The translations under genes and the position numbers were made by a program. Below are positions 63,975 to 64,000 of a DNA stretch of 64,000 bases, piece by piece. A model generated the notes under the pieces. It made no database searches and was not told the origin of the DNA. It saw nothing but the letters and a program-made list of their open reading frames with translations. This stretch comes from SHZI01 sp964407855. GTDB lineage: Bacteria > Pseudomonadota > Gammaproteobacteria > Steroidobacterales > GCA-2729495. The first letter of the stretch is position 1; each line of letters begins with the position of its first letter. The stretch spans positions 8,350 through 72,349 of the forward strand of contig CAYOXI010000003.1 of NCBI GenBank assembly GCA_964407855.1. The letters are read 5' to 3'.

Positions 63975-64000
63975 CACCAACACCGTCGTCTCGGCGTTCC
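63958..64000 (+). CDS. PIN-domain toxin, 3'-truncated by window edge
   Basis: From GTG 63958 only 14 residues are visible: MRVVADTNTVVSAF. The strand plus DTN-x-x-V-SA is the first acidic motif of PIN-family ribonuclease toxins (VDTNVLVSA type). Overlap with the antitoxin stop fits a translationally coupled module. The remaining catalytic residues lie outside the window. Confidence 0.75.
   Translation, partial: MRVVADTNTVVSAF

Overview
The window looks like a draft-assembly or metagenome contig from a high-GC (by eye about two-thirds G+C) gammaproteobacterium. The evidence is gene order and content. The kdsC-lptC-lptA-lptB-rpoN-hpf-rapZ string, the rpsU-yqeY-dnaG-rpoD macromolecular-synthesis cluster, Mpl, WaaA, FolM-type pteridine reductase and a Pseudomonas-style split class II ribonucleotide reductase (nrdJa/nrdJb) all point that way. 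I cannot name a genus. A run of exactly 100 N (58405-58504) marks a scaffold gap.

Layout. 1-5.3 kb: LPS export plus the sigma-54 operon; ptsN and hprK, often found between hpf and rapZ, are absent here. 5.3-7.2 kb: patatin-like lipase and an exported peroxiredoxin. 7.3-15.7 kb (minus): a carbon operon tkt-gap-pgk-glycerate kinase-pyk followed by an ATP/ADP-carrier-like MFS transporter. 16.0-18.5 kb: metK-ahcY. 18.6-24.1 kb: CpdA-like phosphodiesterase, TraB/GumN protein, a 54-residue rubredoxin, a LON-substrate-binding-domain protein, mpl, a Yip1-like membrane protein and rnd. 24.1-28.4 kb: adk, a PPi-type phosphofructokinase and a K+-independent proton-pumping pyrophosphatase, closed by a strong terminator. 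28.5-34.5 kb: PAS-GGDEF-EAL protein, Pcm, TolC, WaaA. 34.5-39.3 kb: nrdJb/nrdJa with a well-formed promoter and NrdR-like boxes, then a Deg-type protease. 39.3-46.6 kb: NDUFA9-like protein, aminopeptidase, cca, MidA, folM, folK, folB, tsaD. 46.8-51.4 kb: rpsU, yqeY, dnaG, rpoD. 51.4-57.0 kb: FMN glutamate-synthase-like protein, EEP phosphatase, small exported protein, kinase/ICMT pair, a CAU tRNA (probably Ile2), Gly-rich RRM protein, FKBP. 57.3-59.1 kb: amino acid permease interrupted by the N gap, then a degraded patch with a truncated GNAT gene, a 74-codon exported-protein ORF and a 22-bp dyad. 59.4-62.3 kb: coiled-coil protein and lon. 62.4-64 kb: an unrecognised secreted protein, an RHS fragment, and the start of a type II toxin-antitoxin pair cut by the window end.

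How it fits together. Most of the window is conserved core genome: envelope biogenesis, lower glycolysis/pentose phosphate, methyl cycle, folate, DNA synthesis and replication initiation. The pfp-hppA pair and the glycerate kinase in the glycolytic operon suggest pyrophosphate-linked, reversible carbon metabolism. Accessory character is confined to about 58.4-59.1 kb and 63.2-64 kb. I found no CRISPR array, prophage, intact insertion sequence or recognisable new defence system. The least explained items are the small operon remnant at 58.66-59.14 kb, the structured nrdJ leader, the hairpin in the rpsU leader, and the kinase/ICMT pair.
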